A program made the position numbers and the translations under genes. Under the pieces are notes generated by a model. It was not told where the DNA came from and ran no database searches. It worked only from the letters and a program-made list of their open reading frames with translations. From positions 1-39,195 of IMG/VR virus record IMGVR_UViG_3300029448_006048: a DNA stretch of 39,195 nt. The stretch is one strand, 5' to 3'. Shown piece after piece: positions 1 through 4,826 of this stretch. Position 1 is the first letter of the stretch. Each line of letters opens with the position of its first letter. This DNA comes from a virus.

Positions 1-1
1 A

Positions 2-79
2 TTTTATGAACTAGCAGGAACTAATATACGAAATATGACTGCTATGGTTAATTCACAACCAAATTTATTAGGAGAATAA
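2..79 (+). CDS. C-terminal end of an upstream phage protein (partial)
   Basis: The frame starting at base 2 is open from the window edge to a TAA at 77-79 and gives 25 residues ending in PNLLGE. The start lies outside the window. The ribosome-binding site of the next gene (TTAGGAG) overlaps its last codons, and the next ATG follows after one base, which is the gene packing seen throughout this phage. The residues visible are too few to assign a family. It could be a virion or lysis protein; I do not recognise it. Confidence 0.5.
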   Translation, partial: FYELAGTNIRNMTAMVNSQPNLLGE

Positions 80-80
80 G

Positions 81-449
81 ATGAATTTCTTAGAAAACAA
101 AATAACACAATTCATAGCCTTGGTAGGTATCATTGGTACTTTAGCAGGTTTTGGATATACAGGAGCTACTTATGTGAATAGGATAGATAATCTAGAAGCA
201 AAGATCGGCGGAGTAAAAGAAGCAGATGAAGGACTCGGAGCAATCGAATTAAGAATCGAAGGCTTAGAAACTTCTATTGAGTTTTTAAACGCAGGTTTAC
301 TACAAAGTGATGATGAAGCAAATGAACGCATCTCACGTCTAGACAAAATGTCCGAAGCTGTATCAGATCTTAAATCTGATATTGCAACACTTAACGCTGA
401 AGTAAAAAATCTAAAAGAAGATACTGAAGGCAATCCATTAAGCGGATGA
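81..449 (+). CDS. Inner-membrane coiled-coil protein, spanin-like candidate
   Basis: This is a 122-residue protein. Residues about 10-32 form one hydrophobic segment (FIALVGIIGTLAGFGYTGA) preceded by a short charged N-terminus, and the rest is acidic, helical and coiled-coil-like (leucine/isoleucine heptads from about residue 36 to 115). That topology, an N-terminal anchor with a periplasmic coiled coil, is typical of i-spanins. The gene overlaps the following small lipoprotein gene by 4 bases (ATGA), and such pairing with a lipoprotein is also typical of spanins. A strong AGGAG lies just upstream of the ATG. The function is inferred from topology and context only. A structural coiled-coil or an anti-superinfection protein are alternatives, particularly because a better spanin pair occurs at 2628-3318. 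Confidence 0.6.
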   Translation: MNFLENKITQFIALVGIIGTLAGFGYTGATYVNRIDNLEAKIGGVKEADEGLGAIELRIEGLETSIEFLNAGLLQSDDEANERISRLDKMSEAVSDLKSDIATLNAEVKNLKEDTEGNPLSG

Positions 450-661
450 TTAAACTAATAGCAGTAACAGCTCTAGTAGCAAGTTGTGCCCTTCCAACTG
501 AACCACCACCAGAGAAAAAAGAATGGAACGACAAATATAATCCAGAAGATTGGAGAGCACAGTTTGAAAAATGTAGGGATAAGTTTTATACTCCTTACCC
601 AGATGAAATAATAGAAACAGACTGGCATAAATGCATGCAAAGGGACTATACTAAGGAATAA
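446..661 (+). CDS. Small proline-rich lipoprotein, o-spanin-like candidate
   Basis: This is a 71-residue protein. A short positively charged N-terminus (MIK) and hydrophobic stretch lead to a lipobox-like LVASC with the candidate lipidated cysteine at residue 14, followed by a proline-rich stretch (PTEPPPEKK). Short proline-rich lipoproteins directly after a membrane coiled-coil gene resemble Rz1-type o-spanins, the outer-membrane partners that fuse membranes at lysis. The start overlaps the previous gene by 4 bases, suggesting coupled translation. Two more cysteines (residues 43 and 63) sit in a charged C-terminal half. It could instead be a lipoprotein acting against superinfecting phages. 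The lipoprotein call is fairly sure; the lysis role is inference. Confidence 0.6.
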   Translation: MIKLIAVTALVASCALPTEPPPEKKEWNDKYNPEDWRAQFEKCRDKFYTPYPDEIIETDWHKCMQRDYTKE

Positions 662-684
662 TCTATACCATACAAAAATAGTTC

Positions 685-713
685 TTGACATGAGTCTTGA
701 ATTTTGGTATAAT
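685..713 (+). promoter_or_regulatory. Perfect-consensus extended -10 sigma-70 promoter (first of three)
   Basis: TTGACA at 685-690, a 17-base spacer at 691-707 and TATAAT at 708-713, with TGG just before the -10 hexamer (extended -10). All elements match the bacterial housekeeping consensus. It lies in the 94-base gap before the holin-like/porin/IscU run. The block TTTGGTATAAT recurs at 6154 and 29568. Transcription would begin around 720. Confidence 0.9.
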
Positions 714-755
714 TACAACATAGAATTTTAATTCAAAGCAAACGGGATAACTTAC

Positions 756-1013
756 ATGAGCGGTGCAAAGGACAACGATCACGATAGTATTATGGAAATA
801 GACGGAAGATTAACAACACACGAGGCAATTTGTGCTGAACGCTGGAAAACTGTATTCAATCAACTTGAAGGCATAGAAAGGCGGTCAGGCAAACGATTTG
901 ATGATGTTGGTGACTCAATAACTCGTTTAGAAACTATACTAATTAGTGCAGCAGGAGCAGGATTACTTGCGGCAGCAGGTTTAATTGCAAGCCATATGGG
1001 TGTATTATCCTAA
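756..1013 (+). CDS. Holin-like small protein with C-terminal membrane segment
   Basis: This is an 85-residue protein. The first 58 residues are polar and helical (HEAICAERWKTVFNQLEGIE, then RRSGKRFDDVGDSITRLE), and residues about 60-80 form a single glycine/alanine-rich transmembrane helix. Soluble coiled helix plus C-terminal membrane helix is the layout of XhlA-like holin-accessory proteins. Small proteins with the HEAICAERW type of N-terminus occur in marine phages. It is the first gene after the promoter at 685 and stands next to membrane and envelope genes. A holin or holin-accessory role is likely but not proven; the family name is from memory and could not be searched. Confidence 0.6.
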   Translation: MSGAKDNDHDSIMEIDGRLTTHEAICAERWKTVFNQLEGIERRSGKRFDDVGDSITRLETILISAAGAGLLAAAGLIASHMGVLS

Positions 1014-1025
1014 CTGGGAGAAAAT

Positions 1026-1631
1026 ATGAATAAATTATTAACTTTATTACTAGCCTTTACCATGACACCGCTTTTTGCGGGTGTTTCTGGTTCTATGGCG
1101 CTAACGTCTGACTACTTCTTTAGAGGAGAAAGTCAAACTATGGGATCATCTGCTTTACAAGGCGGAGTTGATTATAATAACGGTGGTTTTTATGCTGGAG
1201 TATGGGCATCAACCGTAGATCTTGGCATGGATACTGAAATGGAGTATGACTTCTATTCAGGATATGCTGTCGCATTAGACGATTTAGCTATTGATGTAGG
1301 TATTATTCAATACAACTACGATGGCGAAATGGATTCTGTAGAAGAATATTTTATAGTAATGAATTATGCTTGGATGTCGTTCGGATTTTGGTTTGATCAA
1401 GACAACTCGGATTCAGACTATACTGAAATTGAAGTAAATTTACCTTTTATTACATTTGCTGATGTCTCTTTTAGACATGGTGAATTTGGTGATGATACTG
1501 ACTACCAGCAAATTACTATTAGCAAAAGCTTAAACGATCATTTTACAATGGGACTAGAAGTAGTTTCAGAAGAGTCTGTTGAAATAGACCTTGATGAAAG
1601 AATGGCTTTTTACTTAAGTTACAACTTTTAG
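1026..1631 (+). CDS. TorF/Gcw_chp-family outer-membrane porin-like protein
   Basis: This is a 201-residue protein. Residues 1-18 are a Sec signal peptide with cleavage probably after LFA. The mature N-terminus has the family signature (LTSDYFFRGESQT, then ALQGGVDY and GFYAGVWAST), followed by alternating polar/aromatic beta strands. The last residue is Phe (YLSYNF), the typical beta-barrel signal for outer-membrane insertion by the BAM machinery. Bacterial members of this family are putative porins of poorly known function, usually a little longer than this copy. A GGGAG site precedes the ATG, and the stop overlaps the GTG of the IscU gene. In a phage it would be an auxiliary host-derived gene, perhaps altering uptake or receptor exposure during infection; that role is inference. 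Confidence 0.85.
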   Translation: MNKLLTLLLAFTMTPLFAGVSGSMALTSDYFFRGESQTMGSSALQGGVDYNNGGFYAGVWASTVDLGMDTEMEYDFYSGYAVALDDLAIDVGIIQYNYDGEMDSVEEYFIVMNYAWMSFGFWFDQDNSDSDYTEIEVNLPFITFADVSFRHGEFGDDTDYQQITISKSLNDHFTMGLEVVSEESVEIDLDERMAFYLSYNF

Positions 1632-2056
1632 TGGCTTATTCGCAGAAAGTTATCGACAGGTTTGAATCTGTACTTAATAACCCTGCACAAAACTCGGTCG
1701 GTAGGTTTGACCCTAAAGACCCCAATGTTGCAACAGGTATGGTGGGAGCACCTGCCTGCGGCGACGTTATGAAACTAGACCTAAAGCTAGACAATGACGA
1801 TAGAATACTAGATGTTAAGTTTAAGACTTATGGTTGTGGTTCAGCAATCGCTTCTTCTACAATGTTTGTAGAGATGTTAAAAGGAAAAACAATCGAAGAA
1901 GCAAAATTAATTAAAGACAAGGACATAGCAACAGCCCTTGAGCTGCCTCCAATTAAGCTTCACTGTTCAGTACTAGCTGAATCAGGAATAAAGAAAGCAA
2001 TAGAAAATTGGGAGCAGAAAAAAGCACACAGGCTACACAATGGAGGGCCTTTATAA
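1631..2056 (+). CDS. iscU: IscU-type iron-sulfur cluster scaffold protein
   Basis: This is a 141-residue protein closely resembling bacterial IscU, the scaffold on which IscS builds [2Fe-2S] clusters before transfer by HscA/HscB. The three ligand cysteines are present: C43 in APACGDVM with D45, C69 in YGCGSAIASS, and C112 in the H-C pair at 111-112. The LPPIK at 105-109 matches the LPPVK motif recognised by HscA. The N-terminus (MAYSQKVIDRFE) is also IscU-like, with a short insertion before the VGRFD segment. The start is a GTG overlapping the previous stop by one base; the next ATG would remove conserved sequence. No iscS, iscA or hscA lies nearby, so the product would have to use host partners. 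It is an auxiliary metabolic gene, apparently intact. Confidence 0.95.
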   Translation: MAYSQKVIDRFESVLNNPAQNSVGRFDPKDPNVATGMVGAPACGDVMKLDLKLDNDDRILDVKFKTYGCGSAIASSTMFVEMLKGKTIEEAKLIKDKDIATALELPPIKLHCSVLAESGIKKAIENWEQKKAHRLHNGGPL

Positions 2057-2277
2057 TGGAAAAAGAATATCAAACAAAAGACATTAAAGCAACGGAGACA
2101 AAAATGGAAGCACCAAAACCAAGTAAAATGGGAAAACCTGAAGAAATGGCAGATGGTCATATCTTTGAGAAAGAAGGATTATTCTTCTTTAACTGGAAAG
2201 GCGGACAATGTGGTTATGGCTGCAGAGAAGATGCAGAACTAGGACTTAAGAAAGTAAGTGGCAACCACGATAGCTAA
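2056..2277 (+). CDS. Small protein with aromatic patch and Cys pair, IscU neighbour
   Basis: This is a 73-residue protein starting at the ATG that overlaps the IscU stop by one base; an upstream in-frame start at 2008 is less likely because it runs inside IscU. The first half is charged and low in structure (KPSKMGKPEEMADG), and the second half holds GLFFFNWKGGQCGYGC, with two cysteines spaced CxxxC followed by a charged helix. I do not recognise the family. Tight coupling to iscU hints at a joint role such as metal or cluster handling, but two cysteines are not enough to claim that. Confidence 0.7.
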   Translation: MEKEYQTKDIKATETKMEAPKPSKMGKPEEMADGHIFEKEGLFFFNWKGGQCGYGCREDAELGLKKVSGNHDS

Positions 2278-2497
2278 AATTAAAGACTGGTGGTACTGGT
2301 TTCTTAGTTGGTTTATAGTTTACCATGAATTAACCGTCAGCTACAACAGTCAATGGGGAGATGCAGACGATCAAACCTTTATAGTTAGAAAATTCTATAA
2401 AAAACAACCAAACTATATCCGATTTAAAACACAAGATGGAGATATAGTCGAACTACGAGGCGCAGAAGGTCTCAATTACAGGATAAAACAAATATGA
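2258..2497 (+). CDS. Hypothetical small membrane-associated protein
   Basis: This is a 79-residue protein starting at a GTG that overlaps the previous gene by 20 bases. Residues about 10-22 are tryptophan- and aromatic-rich (WWYWFLSWFIVYHE), a likely interfacial or transmembrane anchor. The remainder looks like a small beta fold (DQTFIVRKFYKKQPNYIRF, then GDIVELRGAEGLNYRI). No strong ribosome-binding site precedes the GTG, so translation is probably coupled. Similar short proteins occur in other marine phages as I recall them, with no assigned function. Confidence 0.6.
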   Translation: MATTIAKIKDWWYWFLSWFIVYHELTVSYNSQWGDADDQTFIVRKFYKKQPNYIRFKTQDGDIVELRGAEGLNYRIKQI

Positions 2498-2631
2498 TTG
2501 AATTAATACTCATAATAACCATAGCAACTATGGCAACTTCTACAGAAACATCCACTGAAACAACAACAGTGACAGTAACAACTACAAGCACAAGTACTAT
2601 GACTAGTACTTCTACTTCAACAGGTACATGA
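2494..2631 (+). CDS. 45-residue Thr/Ser-rich mini-protein with hydrophobic N-terminus
   Basis: The ATG overlaps the previous stop (ATGA) and the TGA overlaps the next ATG, so this short frame fits exactly between its neighbours with 4-base overlaps on both sides. Residues 1-12 are hydrophobic (MIELILIITIAT), followed by about 30 residues made almost only of Thr and Ser with a few Glu, Val and Met. No family is recognised. The fit between the overlaps supports real translation; the low-complexity tail could be a periplasmic or glycosylatable stalk, which is speculation. Confidence 0.5.
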   Translation: MIELILIITIATMATSTETSTETTTVTVTTTSTSTMTSTSTSTGT

Positions 2632-3023
2632 ACCAATTACTAATAGGAATTATACTTGTTTTAGGTCTTGGAAGCTACTATCTTTACAACCAAAACCAAG
2701 TACTAACAGCCAACAATAAAGCATTAGAAGGTGCGATAGCAACTCAAGAAGAAGCTATTGCTACTATGCAAGAAGATTTTACTAATCAAACTAATCAGTT
2801 GCAAGAAATGACTTTAAGAAGTCAGCAGGCACAATTAGAATTAAACAAATATGGCGAGTTTTTAAAAAATTACGAGTTGAGTGATAAAATATTACAAGAC
2901 CCAGTAAAAATGGAAAGGAAAATAAACAATGGAACAAAACATGCATTCGAAGGCATCGAAAAACTTAGTGCTACCGTTGACGATCTTGATGATGGTCTCC
3001 AGTTGCAGTCTAATTCCAACTAA
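2628..3023 (+). CDS. i-spanin candidate (Rz-like inner-membrane coiled coil)
   Basis: This is a 131-residue protein. Residues 4-20 form an N-terminal signal anchor (LLIGIILVLGLGSYYLY), followed by a long coiled coil rich in Gln, Glu and Leu (about residues 25-95). This is the standard i-spanin layout, with one end in the inner membrane and the helix spanning the periplasm. The downstream lipoprotein gene begins inside it, in another reading frame, with a 95-base overlap, as in overlapping Rz/Rz1 pairs. The start overlaps the previous stop by 4 bases. With the lipoprotein it would disrupt the outer membrane in the last step of lysis. The pair architecture makes this the better of the two spanin candidates in the window. 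Confidence 0.75.
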   Translation: MNQLLIGIILVLGLGSYYLYNQNQVLTANNKALEGAIATQEEAIATMQEDFTNQTNQLQEMTLRSQQAQLELNKYGEFLKNYELSDKILQDPVKMERKINNGTKHAFEGIEKLSATVDDLDDGLQLQSNSN

Positions 3024-3318
3024 GGAAATACAAGTAACAGCAAAACCAATGGAAAGAACCATTGTGCAACCTGTTATGCCTAGAGAAATTTCTCTAAGCA
3101 ACCCTACTTTTATAGTGGTAACACCCGATAACTGGGAAGAACAGTTAGCACGAATAGAAGAACAAGAGGGAGAATTAGTATTCTTAGCTATGACAGTACC
3201 AGATTACGAAGTTATGTCTATGAATATTCAAGAACTGAGAAGGTATATCACAGAACTTAAGGATGTAGTAGTCTATTATAGAAAAGTTACTGCTCCTAAG
3301 AAAGATGAAGGCAAGTAG
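2929..3318 (+). CDS. o-spanin candidate (Rz1-like outer-membrane lipoprotein)
   Basis: This is a 129-residue protein in a different frame from the i-spanin candidate and overlapping its last 95 bases. A lysine-bearing N-terminus and the hydrophobic stretch LVLPLTILMM lead to a lipobox VSSC, with candidate lipidated Cys at residue 26. The mature part has a proline-containing linker and an alpha-helical C-terminal half (IQELRRYITELKDVV). At 129 residues it is longer than classical Rz1. An AGGAA lies about 10 bases before the ATG, inside the upstream gene. The lipoprotein nature and overlapping arrangement are visible; the o-spanin role is inferred from them. Confidence 0.75.
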   Translation: MEQNMHSKASKNLVLPLTILMMVSSCSLIPTKEIQVTAKPMERTIVQPVMPREISLSNPTFIVVTPDNWEEQLARIEEQEGELVFLAMTVPDYEVMSMNIQELRRYITELKDVVVYYRKVTAPKKDEGK

Positions 3319-3445
3319 ACTTAAAGTTTGTAATAGTTGTCCTCACTTAAATAAATTTAAGGTGTGTAAAGTATGCAAATGCTTTATGCCTCTTAAAGCA
3401 AGGATTAAGAGAGCTGAGTGCCCTCTTAAAAAATGGGAGAAATGA
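3305..3445 (+). CDS. 46-residue Cys-rich zinc-ribbon-like protein
   Basis: This short frame overlaps the lipoprotein gene by 14 bases. It carries six cysteines (residues 9, 12, 21, 24, 26, 39) in a VCNSC ... VCKVCKCFMP ... ECPLKKW arrangement, which looks like a small zinc-binding fold. I recall closely similar mini-proteins in T4-like cyanophages and other marine phages (DUF6171-like; name from memory). The function is unknown; DNA or protein binding is possible. The conserved CxxC spacing and C-terminal CP-KKW motif make it a real gene despite its length. Confidence 0.75.
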   Translation: MKASRLKVCNSCPHLNKFKVCKVCKCFMPLKARIKRAECPLKKWEK

Positions 3446-3625
3446 ATGGATATGGTAAACAAATGTATAGCTTGGGTAAAAGCTAGAGTATCAGAAAGAA
3501 CATCTTGGGATGGAGCTTTATTGATTCTTGTATGCGGTCTAGTATTATTTACAGGCGGCGTAGCTAAATTATTAGCGTGGGTAGGTCTTGGTTGGGGAAT
3601 CTGGACTTGTTATAAATCGGAGTAA
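3446..3625 (+). CDS. 59-residue two-helix membrane protein (possible holin)
   Basis: The ATG directly follows the previous TGA. The sequence is amphipathic for about 20 residues (WVKARVSERTSWDG) and then has two closely spaced hydrophobic segments at about residues 24-38 and 41-54 (ALLILVCGLVLF and LLAWVGLGWGIW), ending in KSE. I recall the ERTSWDG-plus-two-helices layout from small proteins of marine phages. Size and topology fit a class II/III-like holin, and the spanin pair is close upstream, but no experiment ties the family to lysis that I can cite. Confidence 0.65.
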   Translation: MDMVNKCIAWVKARVSERTSWDGALLILVCGLVLFTGGVAKLLAWVGLGWGIWTCYKSE

Positions 3626-3628
3626 ATA

Positions 3629-3712
3629 ATGCCATCAGGAAAAGGAACATACGGGAAGACTAGAGGTCGACCTAAGAAGAAAAAGAGAGGAAAGAAACGT
3701 GGCAAAAAGTAG
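3629..3712 (+). CDS. 27-residue Lys/Arg-rich mini-protein
   Basis: The ATG follows the previous stop by 3 bases. The product begins PSGKGTYGKTRGRP and ends in a lysine-arginine tail. The PSGKGTYG start is recurrent among tiny phage proteins as I recall them. Its last 14 bases overlap the GTG start of the next basic gene. The function is unknown; the charge suggests nucleic-acid binding. Confidence 0.55.
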   Translation: MPSGKGTYGKTRGRPKKKKRGKKRGKK

Positions 3713-3860
3713 GGGTTTATATGCAAATATAAATCGCCGAAAGAAAAAAGGCATAAGTAGAAGTCGTAAGAAATCTACTATATCTGCCAAGGCTTATCGC
3801 TTGATGAAATCAGGTTTTAAGAAAAAGAAGAAACGTGGCAGTAAAAAGAAGAAAAAGTAA
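3699..3860 (+). CDS. 53-residue very basic phage protein (SRGLYANI type)
   Basis: It starts at a GTG inside AAACGTGGCA and overlaps its neighbours by 14 bases upstream and 26 bases downstream. The product begins AKSRGLYANINRRKKKG, continues with STISAKAYRLMKSGF and ends in a run of lysines. The SRGLYANI ... STIS-KAY pattern is one I recognise from small proteins of many tailed phages. The function is unknown. The lysine content suggests DNA binding, possibly inside the head, but that is inference. Confidence 0.7.
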   Translation: MAKSRGLYANINRRKKKGISRSRKKSTISAKAYRLMKSGFKKKKKRGSKKKKK

Positions 3861-4140
3861 GTCTAAAAAGTCCTCACGGTTAAAAAGAGTGGGCGTATCA
3901 GGTTACAATAAACCAAAGCGTACGCCCAAGCACCGAACAAAGTCTCATGTCGTTGTAGCAAAAGTTGGTAATAAAACTAAAACTATACGATTTGGTCAAC
4001 AAGGCGTGCGAGGAGCAGGAAAATCTCCAAAATCAACCGCACAAAAGAAAAGAAGAGCTTCATTCAAGGCTCGTCATGCCAAAAATATAGCTAAAGGCAA
4101 AATGTCAGCAGCTTATTGGGCAAACAAGGTAAAATGGTAG
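3835..4140 (+). CDS. Conserved 101-residue basic phage protein
   Basis: It starts at a GTG, again inside AAACGTGGCA. After a lysine/serine/arginine-rich N-terminus come segments conserved among marine phages as I recall them: GYNKPKRTPKHRTKSHVVV, then IRFGQQGVRGAG and SFKARHAKNIAKGKMSAAYW, ending ANKVKW. This looks like the DUF6321-type family (name from memory, not searched). The function is not known. It is the largest member of a block of basic genes located just before the packaging genes, so a DNA-associated role is plausible. Confidence 0.85.
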   Translation: MAVKRRKSKSKKSSRLKRVGVSGYNKPKRTPKHRTKSHVVVAKVGNKTKTIRFGQQGVRGAGKSPKSTAQKKRRASFKARHAKNIAKGKMSAAYWANKVKW

Positions 4141-4283
4141 AAAAAATTAAAGACAAACTTAGAAAAGTTTGGAATATATTAAACGGTTCAGATAAAAACA
4201 TGGATGGAAAGGTAGATATACATGATGCAATGCTAGCAGCAGAGCAGAAAACAAAAGCCTATAGAATTCCTCGTAAAAAATAA
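4134..4283 (+). CDS. 49-residue peptide with one EF-hand/dockerin-like Ca2+ loop
   Basis: The start overlaps the previous gene by 7 bases. Residues 20-31 read DKNMDGKVDIHD, with acidic or Asn residues at positions 1, 3, 5, 9 and 12 and Gly at position 6, matching the EF-hand/dockerin calcium loop. It is flanked by helices (KIKDKLRKVWNIL before, AMLAAEQKTK after). There is a single loop, so it may dimerise or act as a small Ca2+-stabilised helix pair. I do not recognise the family; the role is unknown. Confidence 0.6.
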   Translation: MVEKIKDKLRKVWNILNGSDKNMDGKVDIHDAMLAAEQKTKAYRIPRKK

Positions 4284-4306
4284 CCAAAGTAAAATAGGAG
4301 ACAAAA

Positions 4307-4573
4307 ATGTCATCATTTAAATTTTTAGGTGCGAATGCAGCCTGTGGCGTCAATGTAGGTGCAGCTTCAACTTTTGAAGATGCAACTGAAGTAAGACTAG
4401 TAAATACTGGAGCAGCAGAAGCTCTTGTAACTATTGCAAATTCAGCAGATGCTACACTTGCAAGTTTCACACTAGAATCACTAGACAGTATCGTAGTAAA
4501 GAAAAATACTTCTGATCAGATATTTGCGGCAGCAAACACAGTAGTCGGCAGCCCATGTAACGTAGGCGGATAA
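4307..4573 (+). CDS. Small beta-rich protein, possible virion decoration protein
   Basis: This 88-residue protein is preceded by a strong TAGGAG site, as are the abundant structural genes of this phage. It is rich in Ala, Val, Thr and Ser and lacks long helices (e.g. EVRLVNTGAAEALVTIA, then IVVKKNTSDQIFAA), suggesting a small beta sandwich, with cysteines near both ends (C13, C84). Similar beta-sandwich proteins of marine phages are virion components, as I recall. It sits just upstream of the packaging genes. A decoration or structural role is inferred from fold type and strong translation signal only. Confidence 0.65.
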   Translation: MSSFKFLGANAACGVNVGAASTFEDATEVRLVNTGAAEALVTIANSADATLASFTLESLDSIVVKKNTSDQIFAAANTVVGSPCNVGG

Positions 4574-4824
4574 TGCACAGAGTTTTAGAAGAAACAAGAG
4601 ATCAGTGGCTAGACGAAGTTAAGCTGACAGCTACTGATACACTCAAAAGAGTCAAGAGTAAAGCTGAGAAACTTGGCCAGTTTAGCCCAGAAGATGATTC
4701 TGTTACAAACTTATGTATGGGATATCTATACTTACTCAGTGTATGCAACGAACATGAACTGTTTGTTCAAGAAGAACCAAGTTGGTACTTAATTAAAAAC
4801 ATAAACAAAGAAACAATTCATTAA
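4573..4824 (+). CDS. Hypothetical protein before TerL (possible small terminase)
   Basis: This 83-residue, mainly alpha-helical and charged protein starts on the base that ends the previous stop. Its stop is followed after 2 bases by the terminase large-subunit start. A position immediately before terL is the usual place for the small subunit, which binds packaging-site DNA. No clear helix-turn-helix can be seen, and 83 residues is short for that family. The call therefore rests on position; no other candidate small terminase is visible nearby. Confidence 0.55.
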   Translation: MHRVLEETRDQWLDEVKLTATDTLKRVKSKAEKLGQFSPEDDSVTNLCMGYLYLLSVCNEHELFVQEEPSWYLIKNINKETIH

Positions 4825-4826
4825 TA

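Noticed and set aside
3442-3486. 14-residue frame starting at the ATG inside the ATGAATGG junction
   Set aside because: Very short; the adjacent ATG at 3446 opens the convincing two-helix membrane protein.
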